A stretch of 30,056 nt of DNA, taken from positions 1 through 30,056 of the forward strand of contig CAYLPU010000061.1 of assembly GCA_964385635.1 (NCBI GenBank). Direction: 5' to 3'. Below are positions 1-6,369 of the stretch, one piece after another (the stretch's first letter is position 1; every line of letters starts with the position of its first letter). The stretch is from CAYLPU01 sp964385635 (GTDB lineage: Bacteria > Chloroflexota > Anaerolineae > B4-G1). The notes under the pieces were generated by a model that was not told the DNA's origin, did no database searches, and worked only from the letters and a program-made list of their open reading frames with translations. The translations under genes were made by a program, and so were the position numbers.

Positions 1-1
1 A

Positions 2-71
2 GGCGGTTTGCAACCGCCGTCTTGGGCTAAAACGAGTCTCTGCACGGCAAAAACGAGGGCTGCAAACCCTC
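2..71. repeat. Two short TTGCAA-type hairpins
   Basis: Two related palindromes lie at the window edge. One at 2-18 has 7-bp arms (GGCGGTT, loop TGC, AACCGCC). One at 55-71 has 5-bp arms (GAGGG/CCCTC) around a CTGCAAA loop. Both share a TGCAA core flanked by G-rich and C-rich arms, which suggests two copies of a REP-like intergenic repeat. No gene is visible in 1-183. Function is unknown. Confidence 0.5.
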
Positions 72-151
72 TCCGAGCATAGGCTGAGATGGTACAGGCT
101 ATGTCCCTTGCTTCGGCCAACTTGACTAATAACGCAAGTTGCGCTATCCTT

Positions 152-180
152 ATCACGTTTCACGTTTCACGTTCCACGTT
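152..180. repeat. Heptanucleotide array (TTTCACG-type)
   Basis: About four units of a 7-bp repeat, TTTCACG with a variant TTCCACG, end a few bases before the tRNA. The same unit recurs at 16044-16075 inside a coding region. Confidence 0.7.
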
Positions 181-183
181 CAT

Positions 184-282
184 GGGAGTGGTTGGGGCCC
201 GGTGGCTTCCCCGGTCTTCAAAACCGGTGGCGGGTCGCGCAGAGCGAGCCGCGGTGGGTTCGACTCCCATCCACTCCCGCCA
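184..282 (+). tRNA. selC: tRNA-Sec (UCA), selenocysteine tRNA
   Basis: This 99-nt gene folds as a bacterial selenocysteine tRNA. The acceptor stem is 8 bp (GGGAGTGG 184-191 with CCACTCCC 271-278). The T arm is 5 bp with a TTCGACT loop (259-265), giving the 8+5 geometry typical of bacterial tRNA-Sec. The anticodon stem is 211-215/223-227, and the loop CTTCAAA (216-222) places TCA at 218-220. A long variable arm pairs 230-238 with 244-252 with one mismatch. G279 is the discriminator and CCA 280-282 is encoded. It is charged with serine and converted to Sec-tRNA by SelA, then delivered to in-frame UGA codons by SelB. Neither selA nor selB lies in this window. Confidence 0.96.
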
Positions 283-289
283 GTAAAGA

Positions 290-328
290 GCCAGAGCCGC
301 CGAACAAGTCCGGCCGCTCTGGCCTTTA
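290..328 (+). terminator. Intrinsic terminator after selC
   Basis: An 8-bp stem pairs GCCAGAGC (290-297) with GCTCTGGC (316-323), with extra C/G pairing in the loop, followed by CTTTAT. It lies 8 nt after the tRNA CCA end and is well placed to terminate selC. Confidence 0.7.
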
Positions 329-343
329 TCTATACCACAATTG

Positions 344-378
344 GTCATCCGGCGTTCGTCATCCGTCACTCGTCATCG
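344..378. repeat. Heptanucleotide array overlapping the prsW 3' end
   Basis: Five 7-bp units (GTCATCC, GGCGTTC, GTCATCC, GTCACTC, GTCATCG) run across the end of prsW. On the minus strand they encode the last few residues of PrsW and its TGA stop (361-359). Confidence 0.65.
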
Positions 379-1360
379 TCTTGACTTGCCTGCGCAACTG
401 CACGATGCGCGCTTGCGTGTCCTTCTCTGCTGGGAAGAGAGTCTGGCGGCGCTTGTTGAAGGCCAGTTCCGTCGCCAGGCGATAGTAACGGCCCAGTTCC
501 CACCAACGCCCGAAGCCGCCGCTGAACAACACGTTCGTCCGCGCCGCCACCCGCCTGACATAGGAACACACCACAGCGTAATCCTCCTGGCTCAGCGTGC
601 CCCGTTCGACCTCGTCGGTCAGAAAAGTGACGATCCAGCGCTGCTCCCGCAGCGAGGCCCATACGATGACGGCAAATAGGATCAACACGCCGCCCCAGTC
701 GGAAGCGAAGGTGATCAGACAAGGCCAGTACAACTCGGCACCAAACGTTACGCTGCCGTTGTGAATGGAGTGGGCGGCTATCCCAGCCAGGAGGCCCACG
801 ACGGGCGCACCGATCTTCACCAGCCAGTTGGGCACGGTGCGCGCCAGCGCCAGCCCCAGGCCGGTCAGGCCGGTGAACAGGGCGTGGTTGAGGCCAAAGA
901 GGAAGGCACGGAACACCGTCACAAAAGCGAACAAAACCGGGCCGGATTCGACCAGCGCACCAACGAAGTAAAACACGTTCTCCACAGCGGCGAAGCCGAA
1001 CCCCACCAGCCCGCCGTAGATGATGCCGTCGAGGGGACTGTCAATCTCTCGGCGAAAGAAGAGCAGCAGGAGCAGCAACGCCAGGCCCTTGAAGACCTCC
1101 TCGGCGATGGGGGCGACCACAGTCGCCCCGACCAGGTCAGCGGCCACCGGCTCGACGAAGTAGGAGATGGGGAGGTCCAGAACAAGTTCGGCGATGATGG
1201 AGAAGATGATAGCCGGGATCATGCCCCACAGGAAGGCGGCGATCAGCAGGCCCAGCGGCTCCTTCTCGTACCGGTCGAACCACCACAGGATGAGCGCGTA
1301 GATGACCATCGGCAGGACGCCGACGGCGAGAGCGAGCAGGATGCCGATCAGGATTGCCAT
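359..1360 (-). CDS. prsW: PrsW-family intramembrane metalloprotease
   Basis: A 333-aa multi-pass membrane protein of the PrsW family (glutamic-type/CAAX-like intramembrane proteases; Bacillus PrsW starts anti-sigma factor cleavage). Several hydrophobic helices carry the family motifs: EEVFK at about 87-91, VEN near 127-128, FGLNH near 155-159 and AHSIHN near 196-201, which together supply the putative metal or catalytic Glu and His residues. A soluble tail of roughly 80 residues follows. ATG at 1360. The start overlaps the end of the upstream small gene by 13 bp, so the two are probably cotranscribed. The last residues and the stop codon come from a 7-bp repeat array. The family call is firm; the substrate is unknown, and no anti-sigma factor gene is nearby. 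Confidence 0.9.
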   Translation of the reverse strand: MAILIGILLALAVGVLPMVIYALILWWFDRYEKEPLGLLIAAFLWGMIPAIIFSIIAELVLDLPISYFVEPVAADLVGATVVAPIAEEVFKGLALLLLLLFFRREIDSPLDGIIYGGLVGFGFAAVENVFYFVGALVESGPVLFAFVTVFRAFLFGLNHALFTGLTGLGLALARTVPNWLVKIGAPVVGLLAGIAAHSIHNGSVTFGAELYWPCLITFASDWGGVLILFAVIVWASLREQRWIVTFLTDEVERGTLSQEDYAVVCSYVRRVAARTNVLFSGGFGRWWELGRYYRLATELAFNKRRQTLFPAEKDTQARIVQLRRQVKTMTSDG

Positions 1361-1590
1361 TGGACGTCCCAGGTGCCGGCGGCCTCATCGTAGGTCAGCG
1401 TGAAGCGGCGGCCGTCGGCGGCGCGGACGCGGAAGGCCGTACCGGCCGGTGTACGCCACTGTCGCTCGATCTCCTCCACCACGACCCGTTCCCCTCCTGG
1501 CGTGAGCCCCGTCGAAGGCTCCCAGAAGAAGGCGCGCGGGCGCTCAGGGTAGCGGTAGCCAGCGTAACATTCGACGACAGCGTCCGTCAT
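1348..1590 (-). CDS. Small conserved-type protein, FxWxGxR family
   Basis: An 80-aa protein of unknown function. The ATG at 1590 is preceded by a GGAGGTGA Shine-Dalgarno (1597-1604); a GTG one codon upstream is less well spaced. The core pattern (F-x-W near residue 22, VEEIERQW near 36-43, FRVR near 50, then an aromatic/acidic strand ending TWDVQ) matches the small protein at 18388-18741, so the two look paralogous. The layout resembles DUF6504-type proteins (inference). Residues about 25-33 (PSTGLTPGG), encoded at 1492-1518, look like an in-frame repeat insertion between FFWE and the ERVVV strand: the DNA there is a variant of the TCCTG...CGAAGG element seen in the paralogue. It is translationally coupled to prsW. 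Confidence 0.7.
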   Translation of the reverse strand: MTDAVVECYAGYRYPERPRAFFWEPSTGLTPGGERVVVEEIERQWRTPAGTAFRVRAADGRRFTLTYDEAAGTWDVQWQS

Positions 1591-1615
1591 CACTCGTCAC
1601 CTCCGGGACGCAGGT

Positions 1616-2482
1616 TCACAACTCCAGCGAACGCAAGTAGGCGGTTAACTCATCCCGCATATCGTCGCGCCGCAGGCTCATCGCAACGCTGGCCTTCAGT
1701 TGGCGCAACGGATCTCCGGCAGCCATCCACAAGCCCTCGATGGGCTGCACGATGACGGAAGAGCGGGCTGCCAGCCGGTCCACCGCGTCGGCCAGCCACA
1801 ATTCGCCCCCCCGTCCCAACTCCAGGTCCTCCAGCACGTCGAACAGTTTCGGCGTGAAGATAAAGTGGCCGATCTGCACCCAGTTGGAAGGGGCGCTGCC
1901 TGGCGCGGGCTTCTCGACGATGCGCGCCATCTGGTTATCGGAGTCGGGCTTCAGTTCGATGCAGCCGTACAGGTGCGTCTCCTCGTCCGGCACGCGCTGC
2001 GTGGCCAGGATCGCCGCCGGCTGGAACCGGTTGAACGCGTCGAGCATTTGTCGCGGCACAGGCACCTCGCCGATGATGATGTCATCGCCGAACATGTAGT
2101 AGAACGGTTCGCCGGGGGTCAGCAAGGAGCGGGCGGCCAGCGCGGGCGATGCGTTGCCATAGGGCAGGGCCTCGGACTGACGCACGAAGACAATGTCGGC
2201 CATGCGGGAGATGCGTCGCATCTCCTCCAGTAATTCCGGCTTGTCCGGCTTCTTCTCCAGAAGATATTGCTCCAGGTCGGGGCTGGGCGCAAAGTGACGC
2301 TGGACCACCTCGCTCCCGTCCCGCACGATGACGATGATCTCGGTGATGCCCGCTGCGACCAGTCCCTCCACGTGGTACTGGATCAGCGGGGTGCCGGCGA
2401 TGGGGAACATCTCTTTGGGGACTGCCTTGGACGCTGGCAGGAAGCGGGTGCCGTAGCCAGCGATGGTGATGATGCCTTTCAT
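1616..2482 (-). CDS. galU: UTP-glucose-1-phosphate uridylyltransferase
   Basis: This 288-aa cytoplasmic enzyme makes UDP-glucose from UTP and glucose-1-phosphate for polysaccharide and glycolipid synthesis. The N-terminus carries the nucleotidyltransferase signature (GYGTRFLPASKAVPKE, residues about 9-24). Further family features are FGDDIII near 130, the VEKP segment near 185 and the IGHFIF segment near 204. Length is normal for bacterial GalU. ATG at 2482 is preceded by GAGGAG at good spacing. The gene fits functionally with the glycosyltransferase and ABC permease at 7423-9451, though it is not in one operon with them. A related nucleotidylyltransferase with another sugar substrate cannot be fully excluded. 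Confidence 0.9.
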   Translation of the reverse strand: MKGIITIAGYGTRFLPASKAVPKEMFPIAGTPLIQYHVEGLVAAGITEIIVIVRDGSEVVQRHFAPSPDLEQYLLEKKPDKPELLEEMRRISRMADIVFVRQSEALPYGNASPALAARSLLTPGEPFYYMFGDDIIIGEVPVPRQMLDAFNRFQPAAILATQRVPDEETHLYGCIELKPDSDNQMARIVEKPAPGSAPSNWVQIGHFIFTPKLFDVLEDLELGRGGELWLADAVDRLAARSSVIVQPIEGLWMAAGDPLRQLKASVAMSLRRDDMRDELTAYLRSLEL

Positions 2483-2494
2483 GGTTGCTCCTCG

Positions 2495-2969
2495 TCACTC
2501 GACACTGGTTGCTTGATACTCAATGCTCGATGCTGGTTGCTCGACTTCGGACTCCTCCACGTCTCCCTCCGCGTTCCTGTATTCCACCCTCCGCTCCCGC
2601 AGCGCCGCAGCCGGGGTGCGCTCCGGGTGGGCAGCGTCGTAGACGACGATGCCCCTATCCCGCACTTCGCCCATCAGGCTCAGGTCGCTGGCTGTCTCAA
2701 ATTTCCCTGGCGTCAGCCCCAGCGCTTCGATGTCTCCCACCCCTGCCTGCCAGGCCCAGATGGCCAGTTGCTCCTGGCGGCGGCGGCGGTCCATCTGCGC
2801 GAAGTCCAAGGACAGCACTACCAGGTCTATGTCGCTGCGCGAACGGGGGACGCCATAAGCATACGAGCCATAAAGGAAGGCCCGGCTCTATCCAGACGTG
2901 CTGTCCTACGAACGCCAGATAGTGGGCTATTCGCCCGCTAAGTTCACGGTCCTCGTAAGCCATTGCCAT
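2495..2969 (-). pseudogene. MNT-type nucleotidyltransferase, frameshifted
   Basis: A minimal nucleotidyltransferase of the MNT/HEPN module type, read in two frames. The N-terminal part starts at ATG 2969 or 2963 (MAMAYEDREL...). The catalytic part has GSYAYG followed by RSDIDLVV, the GSxxxG...DxD metal-binding motif of the family. The frames join perfectly if one base is removed at the CCCGG run near 2881-2885, giving WIERAFLYGSYAYG. As it stands, a stop interrupts the second frame upstream of the motif. In intact systems MNT modifies the HEPN ribonuclease and neutralises it. The C-terminal ~20 residues come from a 7-bp-periodic array (2501-2549). Natural decay and a base-call error cannot be told apart here. 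Confidence 0.75.
2501..2549. repeat. Heptanucleotide array at the MNT 3' end
   Basis: Seven consecutive imperfect 7-bp units (GACACTG, GTTGCTT, GATACTC, AATGCTC, GATGCTG, GTTGCTC, GACTTCG). They are translated as the tail of the MNT reading frame (SSIEYQATSVE). Confidence 0.65.
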
Positions 2970-3106
2970 ATACGTTCCATACGTTCCACCAATTCCTGGG
3001 CCGCCGCCAGGTCGTACTCGACGCCCACACCCGGGTACCGGCTCAGGAAGTAATGTGGATTCAGAGCCGCTTCCAGCCAGGCCTGAACGTTCGTCTCTCG
3101 GCTCAC
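2927..3106 (-). pseudogene. C-terminal remnant of a HEPN-domain protein
   Basis: A 59-aa frame starts with GTG at 3106, overlapping the gatA stop by 4 bases (GTGA), and ends at 2927, overlapping the MNT start. The sequence NPHYFLSRYPGVGVEYD followed by an A/E-rich helix ending ERIWQWL resembles the C-terminal third of HEPN proteins (the xxYFxPxRYP segment and last helix). The N-terminal helices, including the RX4-6H nuclease motif, are absent. HEPN genes usually sit just upstream of MNT, as here. The best reading is a truncated HEPN partner abutting gatA. The coupled GTG start means the short peptide could still be made. Confidence 0.55.
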
Positions 3107-4572
3107 AGCGGCGGCCTCCGGGTGTGCCAGTCGGTGGCCTGCTCGTAAGCGTAGGCCACGCGCAGGATGCGCTCCTCCCCGAGGGCTGGCCCCATCACCT
3201 GCAACCCGATGGGCAGGCCACCCGCGTCGAAACCACAGGGGAGGCTCAGCCCACAGATACCGGCCAGGTTCACTGAGAGAGTGAAGACGTCGGACAGGTA
3301 CATCTGCAGCGGATCGCCGGTCTTCTCGCCGATGCGGAAGGCGGTGGTGGGGCTGACGGGAGCGACGATGACGTCCACCTGTTCAAAGGCAGCGTCAAAG
3401 TCGGCTTTGATTAGAGTGCGTGCCTTCTGCGCCTTGAGGTAGTAGGCGTCGTAGTAACCGGCGGAGAGGGCGTAGGTGCCCAGCATAATGCGCCGTTTCA
3501 CCTCCGGGCCGAACCCCTGCCCACGGGTCGCCTTGTACGTCTCAATCAATCCGCCGCCGTCCACCCGCAGGCCGTAGCGCACGCCGTCGTAGCGGGCCAG
3601 GTTGGCACTGGCCTCGGCCGGCGCGATGAGGTAGTAGACCGGCAGAGCGTAGCCGGTGTGGGGCAGGCTGACCTCCTGTACTTCAGCCCCCAGCCCAGCC
3701 AGCACGTCCACCGCCGCGCACACCGTTGTCTCCGCCTCCGGCTGCATCCCCTCGACGAAGTACTCCTTCGGTACGCCAATCCGCACCCTCTGCAAATCCG
3801 TTCCTTTCCCTAATCCGTTGTTGTAATCCGGCACCGGCACGTCCATTGAGGTGGAGTCGCGGGGGTCGTGGCCGGCGATGACCTCCAACAGGATGGCGGC
3901 GTCGGTGATATCTTTGGTCAGCACGCCGATCTGGTCCAGCGAGGAGGCAAAAGCCACCAACCCGTACCGGCTGACCCGTCCATAGGTCGGCTTGAGCCCG
4001 ACTACGCCACACAGGCTCGCGGGCTGGCGCACGCTGCCACCGGTGTCGGTGCCCAGCGCGCCCAGGCACTCCCCGGCCGCGACGGCGGCAGCGCTCCCCC
4101 CGCTGCTTCCACCCGGCACCCGGCTCAGGTCCCAGGGATTGTGCGTGGTGAAAAAGGCGGAGTTCTCCGTGGAAGAGCCCATCGCGAACTCGTCCAGGTT
4201 GGTCTTGCCCAGGATGACCGCGCCGGCAACCTTCAGACGCGCCACAGCGGTACTGTCGTAGGGCGGGATGAAGTTCTCGAGGATGCGGGATCCGCAGGTG
4301 GTGGGGACATCCTTTGTGCAGAGCACATCCTTGATCGCCAGAGGGATGCCCAGCAGCGGGGTCTCTTCGCCTACGGCGCGACGCTCGTCAGCGGCGCGGG
4401 CCTGGGCCAGCGCCTCCTCAGGCATCAGCGTCAGATACGCCTTGACGTCGTTGTCCAGCGCCAGGATACGCTCCAGCACCGCCTCGGTCAACTCGACGGC
4501 CGTGAACTCCCCGGCAGCCAGTCGTTCGTGTGCTTCGTGGATCGTCAGTTGATAGAGCACCGACGTCGCCAT
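3103..4572 (-). CDS. gatA: Aspartyl/glutamyl-tRNA amidotransferase subunit A
   Basis: This 489-aa amidase subunit of the GatCAB complex releases ammonia from glutamine for conversion of Glu-tRNA(Gln) or Asp-tRNA(Asn). The Ser-cis-Ser-Lys triad is visible: K81 in AIKD, S156 in GGSSGGS and S180 in DTGGSVRQPA. The C-terminus (ATDWHTRRPPL) is the standard GatA ending. I chose the ATG at 4572 (MATSVLYQLT): it gives the normal family length, and the longer frame upstream runs into gatC. gatC ends 4 nt upstream, so gatC-gatA form an operon. gatB is not in the window. Confidence 0.95.
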   Translation of the reverse strand: MATSVLYQLTIHEAHERLAAGEFTAVELTEAVLERILALDNDVKAYLTLMPEEALAQARAADERRAVGEETPLLGIPLAIKDVLCTKDVPTTCGSRILENFIPPYDSTAVARLKVAGAVILGKTNLDEFAMGSSTENSAFFTTHNPWDLSRVPGGSSGGSAAAVAAGECLGALGTDTGGSVRQPASLCGVVGLKPTYGRVSRYGLVAFASSLDQIGVLTKDITDAAILLEVIAGHDPRDSTSMDVPVPDYNNGLGKGTDLQRVRIGVPKEYFVEGMQPEAETTVCAAVDVLAGLGAEVQEVSLPHTGYALPVYYLIAPAEASANLARYDGVRYGLRVDGGGLIETYKATRGQGFGPEVKRRIMLGTYALSAGYYDAYYLKAQKARTLIKADFDAAFEQVDVIVAPVSPTTAFRIGEKTGDPLQMYLSDVFTLSVNLAGICGLSLPCGFDAGGLPIGLQVMGPALGEERILRVAYAYEQATDWHTRRPPL

Positions 4573-4576
4573 ACCC

Positions 4577-4864
4577 CTACTCCAGCACCGCTGGTACTTT
4601 GAAGCACCCGCCCTCAGCAGCGGGAGCATTGGCCAGAATATCCTCACGGGGGAAAGGGGAACGGGGCTCGTCGGCGCGCATCACGCTGCGCAGCGGCAGC
4701 ACGCTCGCTGTAGGTGGGATCGGGTCGGTGTCCAGTTCCTGCAGCCGCTCAAAGTGCTCCAGGATGGCCGAAAGTTGCTCCTGATACAGAACCCGCTCCT
4801 CGTCGCTCAGGGCCAGCCTGGCCAACTCAGCAATATGTTCGACTTCCTCTTGGCTTAACTTCAT
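4577..4864 (-). CDS. gatC: Aspartyl/glutamyl-tRNA amidotransferase subunit C
   Basis: A 95-aa small subunit that clamps GatA to GatB. It shows the usual pattern MKLSQEEVEHIAELARLALS near the N-terminus and an LQELDTD...P segment near 57-65 that wraps around GatA. The ATG at 4864 has a GGAGGG Shine-Dalgarno 5 nt upstream; the 15 extra upstream codons overlap the promoter and are not family-like. It is the first gene of the gatC-gatA operon. Confidence 0.93.
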   Translation of the reverse strand: MKLSQEEVEHIAELARLALSDEERVLYQEQLSAILEHFERLQELDTDPIPPTASVLPLRSVMRADEPRSPFPREDILANAPAAEGGCFKVPAVLE

Positions 4865-4880
4865 CACACCCTCCGAGGCG

Positions 4881-4909
4881 ATTATAGCACTATAAGGGTA
4901 GGGGAGCAA
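4881..4909 (-). promoter_or_regulatory. Promoter of gatC-gatA
   Basis: On the minus strand, TTGCTC (4909-4904) and TATAAT (4886-4881) are separated by 17 bp. The predicted transcription start falls near 4874, leaving a very short leader with the gatC ribosome binding site. The same TTGCTC-17-TATAAT arrangement precedes rplS. Confidence 0.6.
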
Positions 4910-4915
4910 CCCTGT

Positions 4916-4944
4916 TCGCTCCTTTCAGATAACCATGTTATAAT
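4916..4944 (+). promoter_or_regulatory. Candidate promoter of the M50 protease gene
   Basis: TATAAT at 4939-4944 lies 17 bp after TCGCTC (4916-4921), a weak -35. It is divergent from, and nearly back-to-back with, the gatC promoter. Confidence 0.4.
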
Positions 4945-4975
4945 TGCAGACTGCTACCTATGACAACCGAGCGAG

Positions 4976-5629
4976 GTGGAGACATTGGACCTACTAAATA
5001 CGTTCAACCCGGATAGGCTTATCACGCTGGCAATCCTGTTTCTCACCAGCATGCCGGTCCACGAGTGGGCCCACGCCTGGGTAGCCTATCAGTTGGGGGA
5101 CGATACGGCTGCCCTACGCGGTCGCCTGACCATCAACCCACTGGCACACCTGGACCCGGTTGGGACACTGTCCCTGGTGTTTTTTGGCTTTGGCTGGGGA
5201 AAGCCAGTGCCTGTGAACCCCTACCGCCTGCGTGGGAACTTGCGCGCCGGTTGGGCGCTGGTGAGCGCAGCCGGCCCGTTCTCCAATCTGGTTCTGGCTA
5301 TGCTGGCTGCGATTCCATTTCGGATGGGCTGGCTGAGCGTCTATGCAGGCAGCGCCTCTGTCATCAGCCTGCCGGGCATCCTGCTCCAGTTCGTTTTAAT
5401 CAACCTGAGCCTGATGCTATTCAACCTGATTCCTATCCCGCCGCTCGATGGCTCGCGCATCCTGGCCTGGCTGCTGCCATCGAGGTGGGCCGACGCGATG
5501 GATCGGATAGAGCACTTCGGGGGGATAGGACTGATGCTGATCCTGTACCTCCTGTCAAGACTGGGCTTGTTCAGATTACTCGTCAATCCGCTCATGAGTT
5601 TTATGATCCGCGCCCTGCTAGTGTACTGA
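4976..5629 (+). CDS. Site-2-protease-type membrane metallopeptidase (M50)
   Basis: A 217-aa multi-pass membrane protein of the compact M50 family (Rv2869c/SpoIVFB-like fold without a PDZ domain). The zinc motif HEWAH appears near residues 24-28, followed by NPLAHLDPVG near 50-60, typical of this subgroup. The second metal-ligand segment is NLIPIPPLDGSRI near 150-162, which supplies the conserved Asp. Such proteins cleave membrane-embedded anti-sigma factors or other single-pass proteins; the substrate here is unknown. The GTG at 4976 lacks a good ribosome site. TTG at 4985 has GAGGTGG five bases upstream and may be the real start, shortening the protein by 3 residues. The HD-domain gene follows after 8 nt. 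Confidence 0.88.
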   Translation: METLDLLNTFNPDRLITLAILFLTSMPVHEWAHAWVAYQLGDDTAALRGRLTINPLAHLDPVGTLSLVFFGFGWGKPVPVNPYRLRGNLRAGWALVSAAGPFSNLVLAMLAAIPFRMGWLSVYAGSASVISLPGILLQFVLINLSLMLFNLIPIPPLDGSRILAWLLPSRWADAMDRIEHFGGIGLMLILYLLSRLGLFRLLVNPLMSFMIRALLVY

Positions 5630-5637
5630 AACACGGG

Positions 5638-6159
5638 ATGGTAGAGAGCATCCGCTACCGCGTGGGACAGTTCCTCCGGGCGCTGACCGCTCGAGTCTCA
5701 GAGGAGGAGGTGGAACGAGCGATACGCATTTTGACGCCGGAAGCACAGGCGCTTTTCCGCAGCCAGGCCACCCAGGACCAGCGTCACGCCTTGGAAGTGC
5801 ACCACGCGCTTCGCCAGGCAGGCCATACGAACTCGCAACTTCTGGCGGCAGCACTGCTGCACGACGCGGGTAAGTCTGCCGTTCGGTTCCCCGCGTGGCA
5901 GCGGGGGGCCATTGTACTCCTGAACCGCTTCGCGCCGCGCCTGCTGGCCCGCCTGAGCCGGGGAGAGCCGCAGGGCTGGCGCCGTCCCTTCGTCGTCCAC
6001 GCCCTGCACCCAGAGGCGGGAGCGCGCTGGGCTCAGGAAGCCGGCTGCTCGCCCCTCACTGTCGCCCTCATCCGGCGGCACCAGGACCGATTGGCGAGTT
6101 GCCAAAATGAGGAGGATCAGTTGCTGGCCGCGCTGCAAGCGGCCGATAGCCTGAATTAG
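5638..6159 (+). CDS. HD-domain protein
   Basis: A 173-aa soluble protein with an HD-superfamily metal-dependent phosphohydrolase signature: HH near 55-56 and the paired His-Asp in LLHDAGK near 74-79, then HPEAGARWA near 120. The ATG at 5638 (MVESIRYRVG) lies 8 nt after the M50 protease stop; the same frame continues upstream inside that gene, but nothing there looks family-like. The partner relation to the M50 protease is inferred from spacing only. The substrate (nucleotide, cyclic dinucleotide or other) cannot be deduced. Confidence 0.78.
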   Translation: MVESIRYRVGQFLRALTARVSEEEVERAIRILTPEAQALFRSQATQDQRHALEVHHALRQAGHTNSQLLAAALLHDAGKSAVRFPAWQRGAIVLLNRFAPRLLARLSRGEPQGWRRPFVVHALHPEAGARWAQEAGCSPLTVALIRRHQDRLASCQNEEDQLLAALQAADSLN

Positions 6160-6160
6160 A

Positions 6161-6255
6161 CTCAGTAGATCCAATTTTGGAGGAGTGAGGCACGCCCACG
6201 TGCCGAACGGAACCGCACCTGGGGGTGCTGGCTCCTCAAATCTGTATCTACTGAG
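6161..6255. other. Intergenic cloverleaf-like inverted-repeat element
   Basis: A 95-bp stretch is closed by a perfect 10-bp inverted repeat: CTCAGTAGAT (6161-6170) with ATCTACTGAG (6246-6255). Inside are a second helix, ATTTTGGAGGAG (6174-6185) with CTCCTCAAAT (6232-6241), and two hairpins, GGCACG/CGTGCC (6189-6204, CCCA loop) and GCACC/GGTGC (6215-6228). This predicts a multi-branched structure. It starts 2 nt after the HD gene stop. It could be a small mobile palindromic element or a structured RNA; no match to a riboswitch class I know. Confidence 0.55.
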
Positions 6256-6288
6256 ACTACTACTCTGTCAAGCCAGGTTTGAAGGATT

Positions 6289-6348
6289 CGTAGTAACGAC
6301 TTTATTCGTTCTGTACCACTCAATGAGCGACTGAAGTCGCCACTACGA
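6289..6348. repeat. Imperfect inverted repeat upstream of the TyrA-like gene
   Basis: CGTAGTAACGACTTTATTCG (6289-6308) is imperfectly complementary to AGCGACTGAAGTCGCCACTA (6326-6345). The GACTT...AAGTC core and GTAGT/ACTAC ends pair. It ends 7 nt before the AAGGAG ribosome binding site of the next gene. It resembles a REP-type intergenic repeat. Confidence 0.5.
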
Positions 6349-6369
6349 CCCATCAAGGAGAACGCCGCA

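Noticed and set aside
524..536. GAACAACACGTTC as a LexA box
   Set aside because: The half-sites are separated by 5 instead of 4 bases, and the site lies inside the prsW coding sequence far from any promoter.
4573..4647. N-terminal extension of GatA from 4647
   Set aside because: It overlaps the gatC coding sequence and has no similarity to GatA; ATG 4572 gives the normal length.
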